Shown here: piece after piece, positions 1 through 7,615 of the stretch | Position numbering within the stretch: the first letter of the stretch is position 1 | Layout: each line of letters opens with the position of its first letter | Source: Legionella moravica DSM 19234 | GTDB taxonomy: Bacteria; Pseudomonadota; Gammaproteobacteria; Legionellales; Legionellaceae | Length of the DNA: 64,000 nucleotides | Reading direction: 5' to 3' | NCBI RefSeq assembly: GCF_000423305.1 | Contig: NZ_AUHS01000019.1 | Location: 47,324 to 111,323 of the forward strand | Position numbers and translations under genes: made by a program | The notes under the pieces: generated by a model | The model's input: the letters and a program-made list of their open reading frames with translations, nothing else | Databases searched by the model: none | What the model was told of the DNA's origin: nothing

Positions 1-626
1 CCTTAGCAGTTGTAGCATTAAGAAATCAGTTTTATAAAGATAGCCAGCGTAAAGTAATATTAGCGCTTTTGATTGCTATTGTGGTTAATTTTATATTGGG
101 TTCGATGTTGGTTTATATTTTAACTCATCCCCCCGCTCCTCGATATTTTGCAACAACAATTAATGGGCGCATTACCCCACTGTTTCCTTTGAATGAACCA
201 AATCAATCCGATTCTGCGGTATTGCAATGGGCAAACCAGGCGGCAATTGCTGCTTTTACCTACAACTTTGTTAACTACAGAGACGAGTTGCAGGCATCTT
301 CCGGTTTCTTTACTGCGGATGGCTGGGATCAATTTCTTAATGCACTTCAGTCTTCAAACAATCTTGATGCGGTAAAAGCTAAGAAGTTGATTGTTTCAGC
401 TGTTGCTACCCGTGCACCCATTATCTTGCAAAAAGGGGTATTAAATGGTAGTTACTCCTGGCGGGTACAAATGCCTATATTGGTTACATATCAGAGTGCC
501 AGCGAATTTACACAGCAAAATAATGTGGTAACCATGTTGATTACTCGAGTATCCACTTTAAATTCCCCTCGCGGTATTGGTATATCACAATTTGTAGTCG
601 GACCTGCCAGTGGTGGGGTGAATTAA
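1..626 (+). CDS. icmL: IcmL/DotI, Dot/Icm inner-membrane protein (5' end outside window)
   Basis: Partial: the frame is already open at base 3, so the true start lies before the window. The visible part begins in a short cytosolic stretch, followed by one hydrophobic membrane segment (about nt 54-120) and then a periplasmic domain of about 165 residues. From family knowledge, DotI is an inner-membrane subunit of the Dot/Icm type IVB secretion system, related to VirB8/TraM proteins, and works with DotJ. The assignment rests on the protein itself and on the icmK-icmE-icmG-icmC-icmD genes that follow in canonical order. Its TAA stop overlaps the ATG of icmK by one base (TAATG), which suggests translational coupling. 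Confidence 0.93.
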   Translation, partial: LAVVALRNQFYKDSQRKVILALLIAIVVNFILGSMLVYILTHPPAPRYFATTINGRITPLFPLNEPNQSDSAVLQWANQAAIAAFTYNFVNYRDELQASSGFFTADGWDQFLNALQSSNNLDAVKAKKLIVSAVATRAPIILQKGVLNGSYSWRVQMPILVTYQSASEFTQQNNVVTMLITRVSTLNSPRGIGISQFVVGPASGGVN

Positions 627-1723
627 TGATGATTAAAACAAAAATAAAATTTAAACTTAAGATTCTTGCTGCATTGGTTAGTCTGATGCCATTGGGTAGT
701 TTTGCAGCAAACCAGGGCGATGATGCAAAACAGGCTTTACAGCAATTACGGATGTTGCAGCAAAAATTATCTCAGAATCCTGGCCAGGACAGTCAAGGTT
801 CTAGTGATTCAAGTGGAAGTGCTGCCCCATCTGCAGCTAATGCGAGTAATCAATCGCCTCCCAGTACGGTACAGACTCCTTCGCCATCGACAAATCAGTC
901 ACAGAATTCTTCTAACAGTGATACTCAGGCAATAACTCAATCAGAAACTGAAATCATTGACAATAAAGCATTCAAAGACATGACTCGGAATTTATATCCT
1001 TTAAGCCCCGAACAAATTGTTCGTTTAAAGCAAATGTATCAAACAACGGAGTACGCTCAGGCATCTACTCCTGGCACTCCACCAAAGCCAACTGCCACAT
1101 CGCAATTTGTTAATTTGTCGCCAGGATCTACCCCTCCGGTGATCAGGTTATCGCAAGGATTTGTTTCTTCTTTGGTTTTTCTGGATTCTACTGGCGCTCC
1201 CTGGCCGATTTCAGCATATGATTTAGGCGATCCTTCCGCATTTAACATCCAATGGGACAAGACCAGTAATACCCTAATGATTCAAGCAATGAAATTATAC
1301 AACTACGGTAATCTGGCTGTGCGGTTAAGAGGCTTGAATACACCGGTCATGTTAACTTTGATTCCAGGACAGAAAGCTGTTGATTATCGCGTTGATTTGC
1401 GTGTACAAGGCTATGGCCCTAACGCAAAAACAATGCCTATGGAAGAGGGAATACCTCCTTCAGCCAGTGATATATTACTTCATGTTTTGGATGGTGTGCC
1501 TCCTGCTGGAAGTACTCGTTTAGTAGTTAGTGGTGGTGATGCACGTGCATGGTTATCCAATAATAAAATGTATGTTAGAACCAATCTTACGATATTGTCA
1601 CCGGGCTGGTTAGCAAGTATGACCAGTGCTGATGGAACGCATGCTTATGAAATGCAAAAATCTCCGGTGTTATTAGTGTCCTGGCATGGCAAAGTCATGC
1701 AACTTAAGGTAGAAGGGTTATAA
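626..1723 (+). CDS. icmK: IcmK/DotH, outer-membrane core subunit of Dot/Icm
   Basis: 365 residues, close to the ~360 expected of DotH. A typical Sec signal peptide is visible (charged start, hydrophobic core, cleavage near SFA-A at about residue 28). It is followed by a low-complexity Ser/Gln/Pro-rich linker (about residues 45-105) and a folded C-terminal domain (about 160-365). DotH is known to form the outer-membrane-associated core of the secretion channel with DotC, DotD, DotF and DotG. The start overlaps the icmL stop by one base; a second in-frame ATG follows immediately, and which one is used makes no real difference. icmE follows after four bases. Confidence 0.95.
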   Translation: MMIKTKIKFKLKILAALVSLMPLGSFAANQGDDAKQALQQLRMLQQKLSQNPGQDSQGSSDSSGSAAPSAANASNQSPPSTVQTPSPSTNQSQNSSNSDTQAITQSETEIIDNKAFKDMTRNLYPLSPEQIVRLKQMYQTTEYAQASTPGTPPKPTATSQFVNLSPGSTPPVIRLSQGFVSSLVFLDSTGAPWPISAYDLGDPSAFNIQWDKTSNTLMIQAMKLYNYGNLAVRLRGLNTPVMLTLIPGQKAVDYRVDLRVQGYGPNAKTMPMEEGIPPSASDILLHVLDGVPPAGSTRLVVSGGDARAWLSNNKMYVRTNLTILSPGWLASMTSADGTHAYEMQKSPVLLVSWHGKVMQLKVEGL

Positions 1724-1727
1724 AAAC

Positions 1728-4700
1728 ATGGCAAGCAGAAAAGAAAATATCAAGTCACTGTTTTCCAATACTCGAACTCGAGTGATTATCATTTTTACAT
1801 TAATCCTGTTGATTATCGCTGTCGTTATTGGTTACATGAAGCTAAGAAGTACCATTCAAGGCCCTTTATCAAAAGCTGCAGTGAGTGTGACACCTGGAAT
1901 TCAATCCATTCCTGGTGTGCTTGATCCAACAGCACAATATGCCAAATTGCAAGAAGAGCAGAATATTACCCAAGCCAAGCAAGCCGAAACTACGGGCGGT
2001 AGCGCCATACCAACCATTATTCGTACCCAGGCACTGGGTGAGGGAGTAGGAGTTATTGGTGCACAGGGTGGGCAAAGTGGTGTTGGTTTTACTGCTTTAG
2101 CCAGAGAGGATGATGAAGGGGCCCAACGAAGTTTGTGGATACAGGATCTGCAAAATGGTGGTTGCAGTAAGGCAGTTATTAATAAAGTAATCAATCAGGG
2201 CGCTTTATTAAACGATCTGAAGCAAGCATGCAGTTGTGTGCAACTGAAGGATAGCGGTTTTGTTCTTAAGGATCTGGAACAGGTCTGTGAGTGCAAAGAA
2301 TTAAGAGCCGCAGGATATAATGCCAGACAACTTAAAGAAGCAGGTTACACCGCAGCGCGATTAAGAAGTTGTGGTTTTGATGCGTGTGAGTTACGAAATG
2401 CTGGATTTAGCGCTCAGGAAATGAAGGATGGTGGATATTCTGATGGCGAATTAAAAGGAGCTGGATTTTCTGATAATGAAATTGCCAAGGCCAGTGGTTT
2501 ACCCGATGGAATCTCTGCTGATGACGTAAGAAAAGCAGGATGTGGTGTTGCTGCTCTAACCAAGTTACGTAAAGCAGGTGTATCTGCTTCTGCAATTCGA
2601 AAAATTACAGGGTGTAGTGCAGAACAGTTAAAAGCTGCAGGTTATTCTGCCAAAGAGTTGAAGGATGCCGGTTTTAGTGCGGCGGATCTAAAGAGGGCAG
2701 GTTTCTCACCCGATGAACTGAGAGCTGCCGGGTTTACTGCACGCGATTTATTAAATGCAGGGTTTACACCAGATGAGCTTGCCAAAGCTGGTTTTACTGC
2801 CGCGGAAATAAGAGCAGCTGGTGCGGAACTACCTCCAGGAATAACACCAAATGATATAAAAAATGCTGGCTGCGATGTTGAAGTATTAAAAAAACAAAGA
2901 GCCGCTGGAGTTAGTGCTGCTTTAATCAAACAATATGCCGGGTGCAGCGCGCAGGCATTGAAGGCTGCTGGTTTTAGCGATGCAGAATTGGCAGATGCCG
3001 GGTTCACCCCGCAAGAGATTAGTTCTGCTGGCGCCCTGTCTGATGCAGATGTGAAAGCAGCAGGTTGCGATCCCGATAAGTTGAAAAAATTACTTAATGC
3101 AGGTGTTTCTGCTAAACGGATCAGAGATTTAAATGGTTGCAGCGCAGAAGCATTAAAAAAAGCTGGATTTGATGTCAAATCCTTAATGGATGCGGGATTT
3201 ACACCAGCTGAATTACTCGCTGCGGGTTTTTCTCAGAAACAATTGCAAGATGCCGGCTTAAGCCCGGCGTCTATTATTGCCAGCGGTAGAACAGCTGATT
3301 GCAGTGTTGAGTCATTAAAAAAAGCCAGGGCTGCAGGTGTAAGCGCCCTTACAATCAAACAAACGATGGGATGTTCTGCAGCGGCATTAAAGGCTGCAGG
3401 GTATTCAGCAAAAGAACTGAAGGATGCGGGATTTACTGCTGCTGAGCTTAAAGCTGCTGGTTTTAGTGCAAAAGATCTGAAAGATGCAGGATTTAGTGCC
3501 AAGGAATTACGTGATGCAGGTTTTTCAGCACAAGATCTGAAAGCCGCTGGTTTCAGTGCAAAGGAGCTCAAGGATGCCGGTTTTAGTGCTGCAGAACTAA
3601 AAGCTGCAGGCTTTTCTGCTGCACAACTTAAAGCAGCGGGATTTAGTGCAAAAGATCTGAAGGATGCCGGCTTCTCTGCTGCGGATTTGAAAAATGCAGG
3701 ATTCAGCGCAAAAGAACTTAAAGATGCAGGTTTTTCAGCGTCTGATTTAAAAAATGCGGGGTTCAGTGCTAAAGATTTGAAGGATGCTGGATTCTCAGCC
3801 GCTGAGCTAAAAAATGCTGGTTACAGTGCTGCAGAACTGCGAAATGCGGGCTATACAGCTGCCGAACTGAAAGATGCCGGATTTACTGCAGGTCAACTAC
3901 AAGCAGCGGGATTTTCTGCAGCAGAATCAAGCATGGCAGGTTTGCAAGAACCTAACCTGCAACAAAATCCTTCTTCGTTAACGGGTATTCCTGGTTTTCC
4001 TGGTCAGAAAACATCTGCTTCACAGGCTGCATCCAGTAGTGATCAACTGCAGGCGATTTTAAATAAACAAAATCAACAGATGGCTGAGCAAAAATACCAA
4101 CAAAAAATCCAGCAACGAACTTCGGATATGCTTTCTGCTGCAAATCAATCAATACAAGGCTGGAAAACTGTTAGTACTCAGGTATACACGGCAGGAACTG
4201 AGGAAAAACCTGCTGGTGCAAGTGAAATTGCTCCTGCTGGCTCAGCAAATCCTACAGCTCAAGGACAACAGGCGCAGGCACAAAACAATGCTCCACCCCA
4301 AAAAGCTATCATTAAAACGGGTGACATTGTATTTGCTGTCATGGATACTTCAGTCAACAGTGATGAACCAGGCCCAATTTTAGCAACTATAGTTACCGGC
4401 AAATTGAAGGGCGCTAAATTGATAGGCAGTTTTAATTTACCTTCTAATGCGGATAAAATGGTGATTACCTTTAATACCATGTCCGTGCCTGGTGCAGCAA
4501 AAACAACATCAATATCTGCATTTGCGATTGATCCCAATACAGCCAGAACTGCTTTATCCAGCAGAACAGACCATCATTATTTAATGCGTTATGGTTCTTT
4601 ATTTGCTTCTTCATTTATTGAAGGATTCGGTAATGCATTCCAATCAGCGAATACTACTGTAAGCATAGGTGGTACTGGTGGTGGAAATAATATCACCGTA

Positions 4701-4871
4701 TCGAATGGTATCGGTCGATCCTCTCTTGAAAATGCCGTTATCGGTTTGGCAACAGTAGGTAAAAGCTGGGGACAGCAAGCGCAACAATTGTTTAATACCC
4801 CAACTACCGTTGAAGTATTTTCGGGAACTGGTTTGGGAATTTTATTTACACAAGATGTAACAACTATTTAA
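1728..4871 (+). CDS. icmE: IcmE/DotG, VirB10-like channel protein with long repeat region
   Basis: 1047 residues, the length expected for DotG. A short cytosolic N-terminus is followed by one transmembrane segment (about residues 19-37). A Gly/Gln-rich stretch leads into a very long repeat region (about 150-735) built of ten-residue AGFSAKELKD-like units. A Gln-rich linker (about 745-855) precedes a C-terminal TrbI/VirB10-like domain (about 858-1047). DotG is known to bridge inner and outer membranes and to line the Dot/Icm channel. The repeats are hierarchical: four blocks begin with a cysteine-containing cap (GC...AGVSA...GCSA), and the last block ends in 18 consecutive 30-bp units. The gene lies four bases after icmK and 18 before icmG. 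Confidence 0.96.
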   Translation: MASRKENIKSLFSNTRTRVIIIFTLILLIIAVVIGYMKLRSTIQGPLSKAAVSVTPGIQSIPGVLDPTAQYAKLQEEQNITQAKQAETTGGSAIPTIIRTQALGEGVGVIGAQGGQSGVGFTALAREDDEGAQRSLWIQDLQNGGCSKAVINKVINQGALLNDLKQACSCVQLKDSGFVLKDLEQVCECKELRAAGYNARQLKEAGYTAARLRSCGFDACELRNAGFSAQEMKDGGYSDGELKGAGFSDNEIAKASGLPDGISADDVRKAGCGVAALTKLRKAGVSASAIRKITGCSAEQLKAAGYSAKELKDAGFSAADLKRAGFSPDELRAAGFTARDLLNAGFTPDELAKAGFTAAEIRAAGAELPPGITPNDIKNAGCDVEVLKKQRAAGVSAALIKQYAGCSAQALKAAGFSDAELADAGFTPQEISSAGALSDADVKAAGCDPDKLKKLLNAGVSAKRIRDLNGCSAEALKKAGFDVKSLMDAGFTPAELLAAGFSQKQLQDAGLSPASIIASGRTADCSVESLKKARAAGVSALTIKQTMGCSAAALKAAGYSAKELKDAGFTAAELKAAGFSAKDLKDAGFSAKELRDAGFSAQDLKAAGFSAKELKDAGFSAAELKAAGFSAAQLKAAGFSAKDLKDAGFSAADLKNAGFSAKELKDAGFSASDLKNAGFSAKDLKDAGFSAAELKNAGYSAAELRNAGYTAAELKDAGFTAGQLQAAGFSAAESSMAGLQEPNLQQNPSSLTGIPGFPGQKTSASQAASSSDQLQAILNKQNQQMAEQKYQQKIQQRTSDMLSAANQSIQGWKTVSTQVYTAGTEEKPAGASEIAPAGSANPTAQGQQAQAQNNAPPQKAIIKTGDIVFAVMDTSVNSDEPGPILATIVTGKLKGAKLIGSFNLPSNADKMVITFNTMSVPGAAKTTSISAFAIDPNTARTALSSRTDHHYLMRYGSLFASSFIEGFGNAFQSANTTVSIGGTGGGNNITVSNGIGRSSLENAVIGLATVGKSWGQQAQQLFNTPTTVEVFSGTGLGILFTQDVTTI
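2541..3932 (+). repeat. Four cysteine-capped super-repeats within icmE
   Basis: Four blocks start with a Cys codon at 2541, 2871, 3066 and 3300. Each has the pattern GC-x-LKK-AGVSA-I-GCSA followed by a variable number of decapeptides. The first two end in a G-I-(S/T)-x-(D/N)-D-(V/I) segment leading to the next AGC cap. Block spacings are 330, 195 and 234 bp, all multiples of three. Read directly from the translation; the functional meaning is not known to me. Confidence 0.8.
3393..3932 (+). repeat. Eighteen in-frame 30-bp tandem units in icmE
   Basis: Eighteen contiguous units of exactly 30 bp encode the decapeptide (D/A/N)AG(F/Y)(S/T)A-x-(E/D/Q)L(K/R), with no insertion or deletion. The last unit (3903-3932) is degenerate. 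Codon choice varies between units, so this is an old, diverged array, not a recent slippage product. Such arrays can still change length by recombination. Confidence 0.92.
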
Positions 4872-4889
4872 CTTGATGGCAGAAGAATA

Positions 4890-5702
4890 ATGGCAGAACA
4901 TGATCAAGATAATGATGAATATCGATTTGCGGAGCTGGATTCATTTGAAAATGAATCAATGGGTGGATCTGAACTGGGTCAAAGCAGCGACCTGTCTTCC
5001 GGGAAGGGGCAACGTTCTGAGCAAAAGAATATAAAACGGAACGCTTTGATTGCTGTAGGTTTGGTTATTTTTGCTATGGTGTTGTACAAGTTCATTGGTT
5101 ATATGTTCTTCTCAGGTGCATCAGAACCTGTGGCAAACAAAGCCGCTGTACCGCCGATAACACAAGTGGCGACAACACAACCCGCACCAACGACAACGAT
5201 TACTCCTGCCCCTGTTCAGCAAATTCAACAGGTTCAGCAAATTGACTCACAAGCGGAAAGAGAATTGACCAATAAAGTTTCTGCTCTTGAAGCATCTCAA
5301 CAAAGTCTTAGATCAGAGGTGAGTGCTCTTAGTGACCAGATTGGAGCGATTAACAATAATATTAATAATTTGAATTCGCAAATTGCCAATCTCAACCAGG
5401 TGATGGGGACTTTATCAAATCAACTAGCCAAACAATCAGAAGTTATTGGTGTGTTGATTGCTCGTTCACAGCCTAAAAAAGTGAAACCAGTTGCTCGTTA
5501 TGTGCCTCAGAGTATTAAATATAATATTCAGGCAGTAATTCCAGGTCGCGCATGGCTAATTGGCTCAAATGGTTCTACAATTACAGTTAGAGAAGGGACA
5601 AACATTGCAGGATATGGAGTGGTGAAATTAATTGACTCACTACAGGGTCGAGTGTTAACCAGCTCCGGGCAAGTAATTAAGTTTAGTCAAGACGATAGTT
5701 GA
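4890..5702 (+). CDS. icmG: IcmG/DotF, inner-membrane Dot/Icm protein
   Basis: 270 residues, matching DotF (~269). An acidic, hydrophilic cytosolic N-terminus (1-50) is followed by one membrane segment (about 51-74) and a Pro/Thr/Gln-rich linker. Next comes a long heptad-rich coiled coil (about 118-192) and a small periplasmic C-terminal domain (about 200-270). DotF is part of the Dot/Icm core complex and has been linked to substrate recognition. It lies between icmE and icmC with gaps of 18 and 7 bases. The nine bases at the start codon (ATGGCAGAA) also occur 14 bases upstream, but that copy is out of frame and stops at once. Confidence 0.94.
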   Translation: MAEHDQDNDEYRFAELDSFENESMGGSELGQSSDLSSGKGQRSEQKNIKRNALIAVGLVIFAMVLYKFIGYMFFSGASEPVANKAAVPPITQVATTQPAPTTTITPAPVQQIQQVQQIDSQAERELTNKVSALEASQQSLRSEVSALSDQIGAINNNINNLNSQIANLNQVMGTLSNQLAKQSEVIGVLIARSQPKKVKPVARYVPQSIKYNIQAVIPGRAWLIGSNGSTITVREGTNIAGYGVVKLIDSLQGRVLTSSGQVIKFSQDDS

Positions 5703-5709
5703 GGCGAAT

Positions 5710-6282
5710 ATGGCAACTTGTACTGGCGGCACAGTTTCATGCTGGATCTCAAGCCAAGCTGATATTTTAACGAATCTTGCAAATTCATTAGCTCCTGTAG
5801 AACGATTACTTACAGGTGGTGCTTACCTTATTGGTTGTGCTTTTTTATTTAAGGCAATCTATAGTTTGAAGGTTTACGGTGAGGCTAGAACTATGATGTC
5901 CAATAGTGCCAGCGTCAAAGAACCAATAATGTATCTTATGGTTGGAGCGATTTTAATTTATTTTCCAACTGCATTTAAAACATTTATGCAATCAACCTTC
6001 GGATATCAAAATGTACTTCAATATGCTCCTGTAAATAGTAGTAATCAGGCGCTTGACACACTTTTTGGTAGTGGTAGCGTCGTTGGAAGACCATTAGCTA
6101 TGTTAATACAGGTAGTTGGCATAATTGCATTTGTCAGAGGATGGGTATTAATTGCTCGCTCTGCATCTCAAGGGCAACCCCCAGGAGGTACTGGAAAAGG
6201 CTTAATGCATGTATTTGGTGGGATTTTAGCAATCAATATTGTAGGTACTATTAATATGATTAATAATACTTTATACGGGTAA
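5710..6282 (+). CDS. icmC: IcmC/DotE, polytopic inner-membrane Dot/Icm protein
   Basis: 190 residues with about four hydrophobic segments (near 35-52, 75-95, 130-150 and 163-180) and little else. Function within the secretion apparatus is poorly understood; the gene is required for intracellular growth in L. pneumophila. The first half (a GGAYL-IG-F-KAI block, then P-MYL-GA-LIYFPT and FG) is clearly shared with IcmD just downstream and with the protein at 30243-30785. An ATG follows a GAGGCG ribosome-binding site, 7 bases after icmG. Confidence 0.93.
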   Translation: MATCTGGTVSCWISSQADILTNLANSLAPVERLLTGGAYLIGCAFLFKAIYSLKVYGEARTMMSNSASVKEPIMYLMVGAILIYFPTAFKTFMQSTFGYQNVLQYAPVNSSNQALDTLFGSGSVVGRPLAMLIQVVGIIAFVRGWVLIARSASQGQPPGGTGKGLMHVFGGILAINIVGTINMINNTLYG

Positions 6283-6313
6283 GGTTAGACTAAATTAAAA
6301 TTGGGAGAGAATA

Positions 6314-6706
6314 GTGAAAAGTAAAATCGTCAATAAATCAGGATATAAGTACTGGTTGATGAGTGCGGTGTGCATGGGGCTAATTGCTTTAGTTAGTCAA
6401 GAGGCCGCAGCAGGATCAATAACAATAGGAAATATGGCTTCAACTATAACTGGTTCGTTCACCAGTTTAGCTAAATTGATTACAGCAGGTTCCTACTTGG
6501 CTGGTTTAGGATTTTCTATTGGTGCCATTATGAAGTTCAAGCAACATAAAGATAATCCTACTCAAATTCCAATTGGAACACCTATCGCGCTGGTATTTAT
6601 TGCGGCCGCATTATTATTCCTGCCTTCTATTCTCGGTGTGACAGGACAAACCATGTTTGGAAGTGCTGGAGAAACTGCAGGTCCTACTGGTACAGTATTT
6701 AAGTAA
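6314..6706 (+). CDS. icmD: IcmD/DotP, small Dot/Icm membrane protein
   Basis: 130 residues, as in the family. The start is GTG at 6314, supported by GGGAGA six bases upstream. A hydrophobic signal-like segment (about residues 13-32, possible cleavage after AAA) is followed by two membrane segments (about 55-75 and 88-108). It looks like a shortened relative of IcmC: the motif AGSYLAG-F-GAI-KFK followed by a LFLP-x-FG block matches the first half of IcmC. It is the last gene before a strong terminator, so probably the end of the icmL-to-icmD transcript. Confidence 0.93.
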   Translation: MKSKIVNKSGYKYWLMSAVCMGLIALVSQEAAAGSITIGNMASTITGSFTSLAKLITAGSYLAGLGFSIGAIMKFKQHKDNPTQIPIGTPIALVFIAAALLFLPSILGVTGQTMFGSAGETAGPTGTVFK

Positions 6707-6733
6707 GTATGAAGCCTGTTTAGGATATAGAAA

Positions 6734-6777
6734 CAAATTGGGTAGAGTATCGTTCTTTACCCAATTTGGTTTTTTTT
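6734..6777 (+). terminator. Rho-independent terminator after icmD
   Basis: A perfect 11-bp stem (CAAATTGGGTA at 6734-6744 with its complement at 6758-6768) is followed by a G and eight T. The orientation ends the icm transcript from upstream and separates it from icmJ-icmB. Confidence 0.9.
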
Positions 6778-6808
6778 CCAAATAGGTTTTTATGATTTTG
6801 AAGTAGAG

Positions 6809-6836
6809 TTACATAAAGGTGTCTAAAGGCTATAAA
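6809..6836 (+). promoter_or_regulatory. Candidate icmJ promoter
   Basis: TTACAT (6809-6814), a 16-bp spacer and TATAAA (6831-6836) lie between the terminator and the icmJ start at 6910. The preceding terminator means icmJ-icmB need their own promoter, and this is the best sigma70-like match I see. From memory, icmJB was treated as its own transcription unit in L. pneumophila. Confidence 0.5.
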
Positions 6837-6909
6837 ACTGAAACTGTTCATGCTATGAATGGTTAAGGGCACCCTGGTTCTTAAATTCAGCTTAATGTGA
6901 GCCGAGAAT

Positions 6910-7536
6910 ATGGCGGGTAATCAAGAACGCTGCGAATTAAAATTAATTGCTACACCAGGTTCCTGGCGTTTGTATTCAGCCAGAAAAATTGATGAGCGAT
7001 TTAAATCGTATGAGCAAAAAATATTTAACAGAGATCGTTATACCTGCCAGTTTTGTGGATTTCAAGCGCGCTTATTTCAAGAAATTGTAAACCTTGATAA
7101 TGATTATACAAACAACAGGTTATCCAATCTGGTAACTGCATGCTGTTTCTGCGCTCAATGTTTTTTTATTGAGTCTGTAGGTGTTGGTGGTTATGGCGGT
7201 GGGACACTCATATATCTTCCTGAATTGAGTCAGTCTGAATTAAACAGCTTATGTCATGTTTTATTTTGCGCTATTACAAATGACACGGGCTACAAATCGA
7301 GCGCACAAAATATCTACAGAAGTTTTAAATTTCGCTCCCAAATTGTTGAAGAAAAATTTGGTGAGGGAACAAGTGATCCTGCAATATTTGGGCAATTAAT
7401 GATTGATTCTGGCGTAACAAGTCAAGAAATTAGCAGTCAGCTTTTGAAAAATGTGTGCTTATTACCTTCAAGAGCGAAATTTAGAAAACAGATAGAAAAA
7501 TGGGCTGCCAGTGCATTAGAAGAAATTGCTGAATAG
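6910..7536 (+). CDS. icmJ: IcmJ/DotN, zinc-binding coupling-complex subunit
   Basis: 208 residues, the standard DotN length. Two CxxC pairs are visible (C46/C49 and C81/C84, with C78 and C79 nearby). They fit the published description of DotN as an HNH-nuclease-like fold with a structural Cys4 zinc site and no nuclease activity. DotN belongs to the type IV coupling complex with DotL, DotM, IcmS and IcmW, which selects effectors. No signal peptide or membrane segment, consistent with a cytosolic subunit. Followed by icmB after 79 bases. Confidence 0.95.
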   Translation: MAGNQERCELKLIATPGSWRLYSARKIDERFKSYEQKIFNRDRYTCQFCGFQARLFQEIVNLDNDYTNNRLSNLVTACCFCAQCFFIESVGVGGYGGGTLIYLPELSQSELNSLCHVLFCAITNDTGYKSSAQNIYRSFKFRSQIVEEKFGEGTSDPAIFGQLMIDSGVTSQEISSQLLKNVCLLPSRAKFRKQIEKWAASALEEIAE

Positions 7537-7615
7537 ATATTAAAGAATTAGACGACTGAGATTGGTGACATAAAACCATAATGGTCGTGAAATAAATAAA
7601 AATTGGGGATAAGGG

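Noticed and set aside
2642..3571. Long antisense open frames over the icmE repeats
   Set aside because: They arise from the codon pattern of the repeats on the opposite strand; no ribosome-binding sites.
3393..3932. CRISPR-like regular 30-bp repeats
   Set aside because: No spacers; the units are contiguous, in frame and encode the DotG decapeptides.
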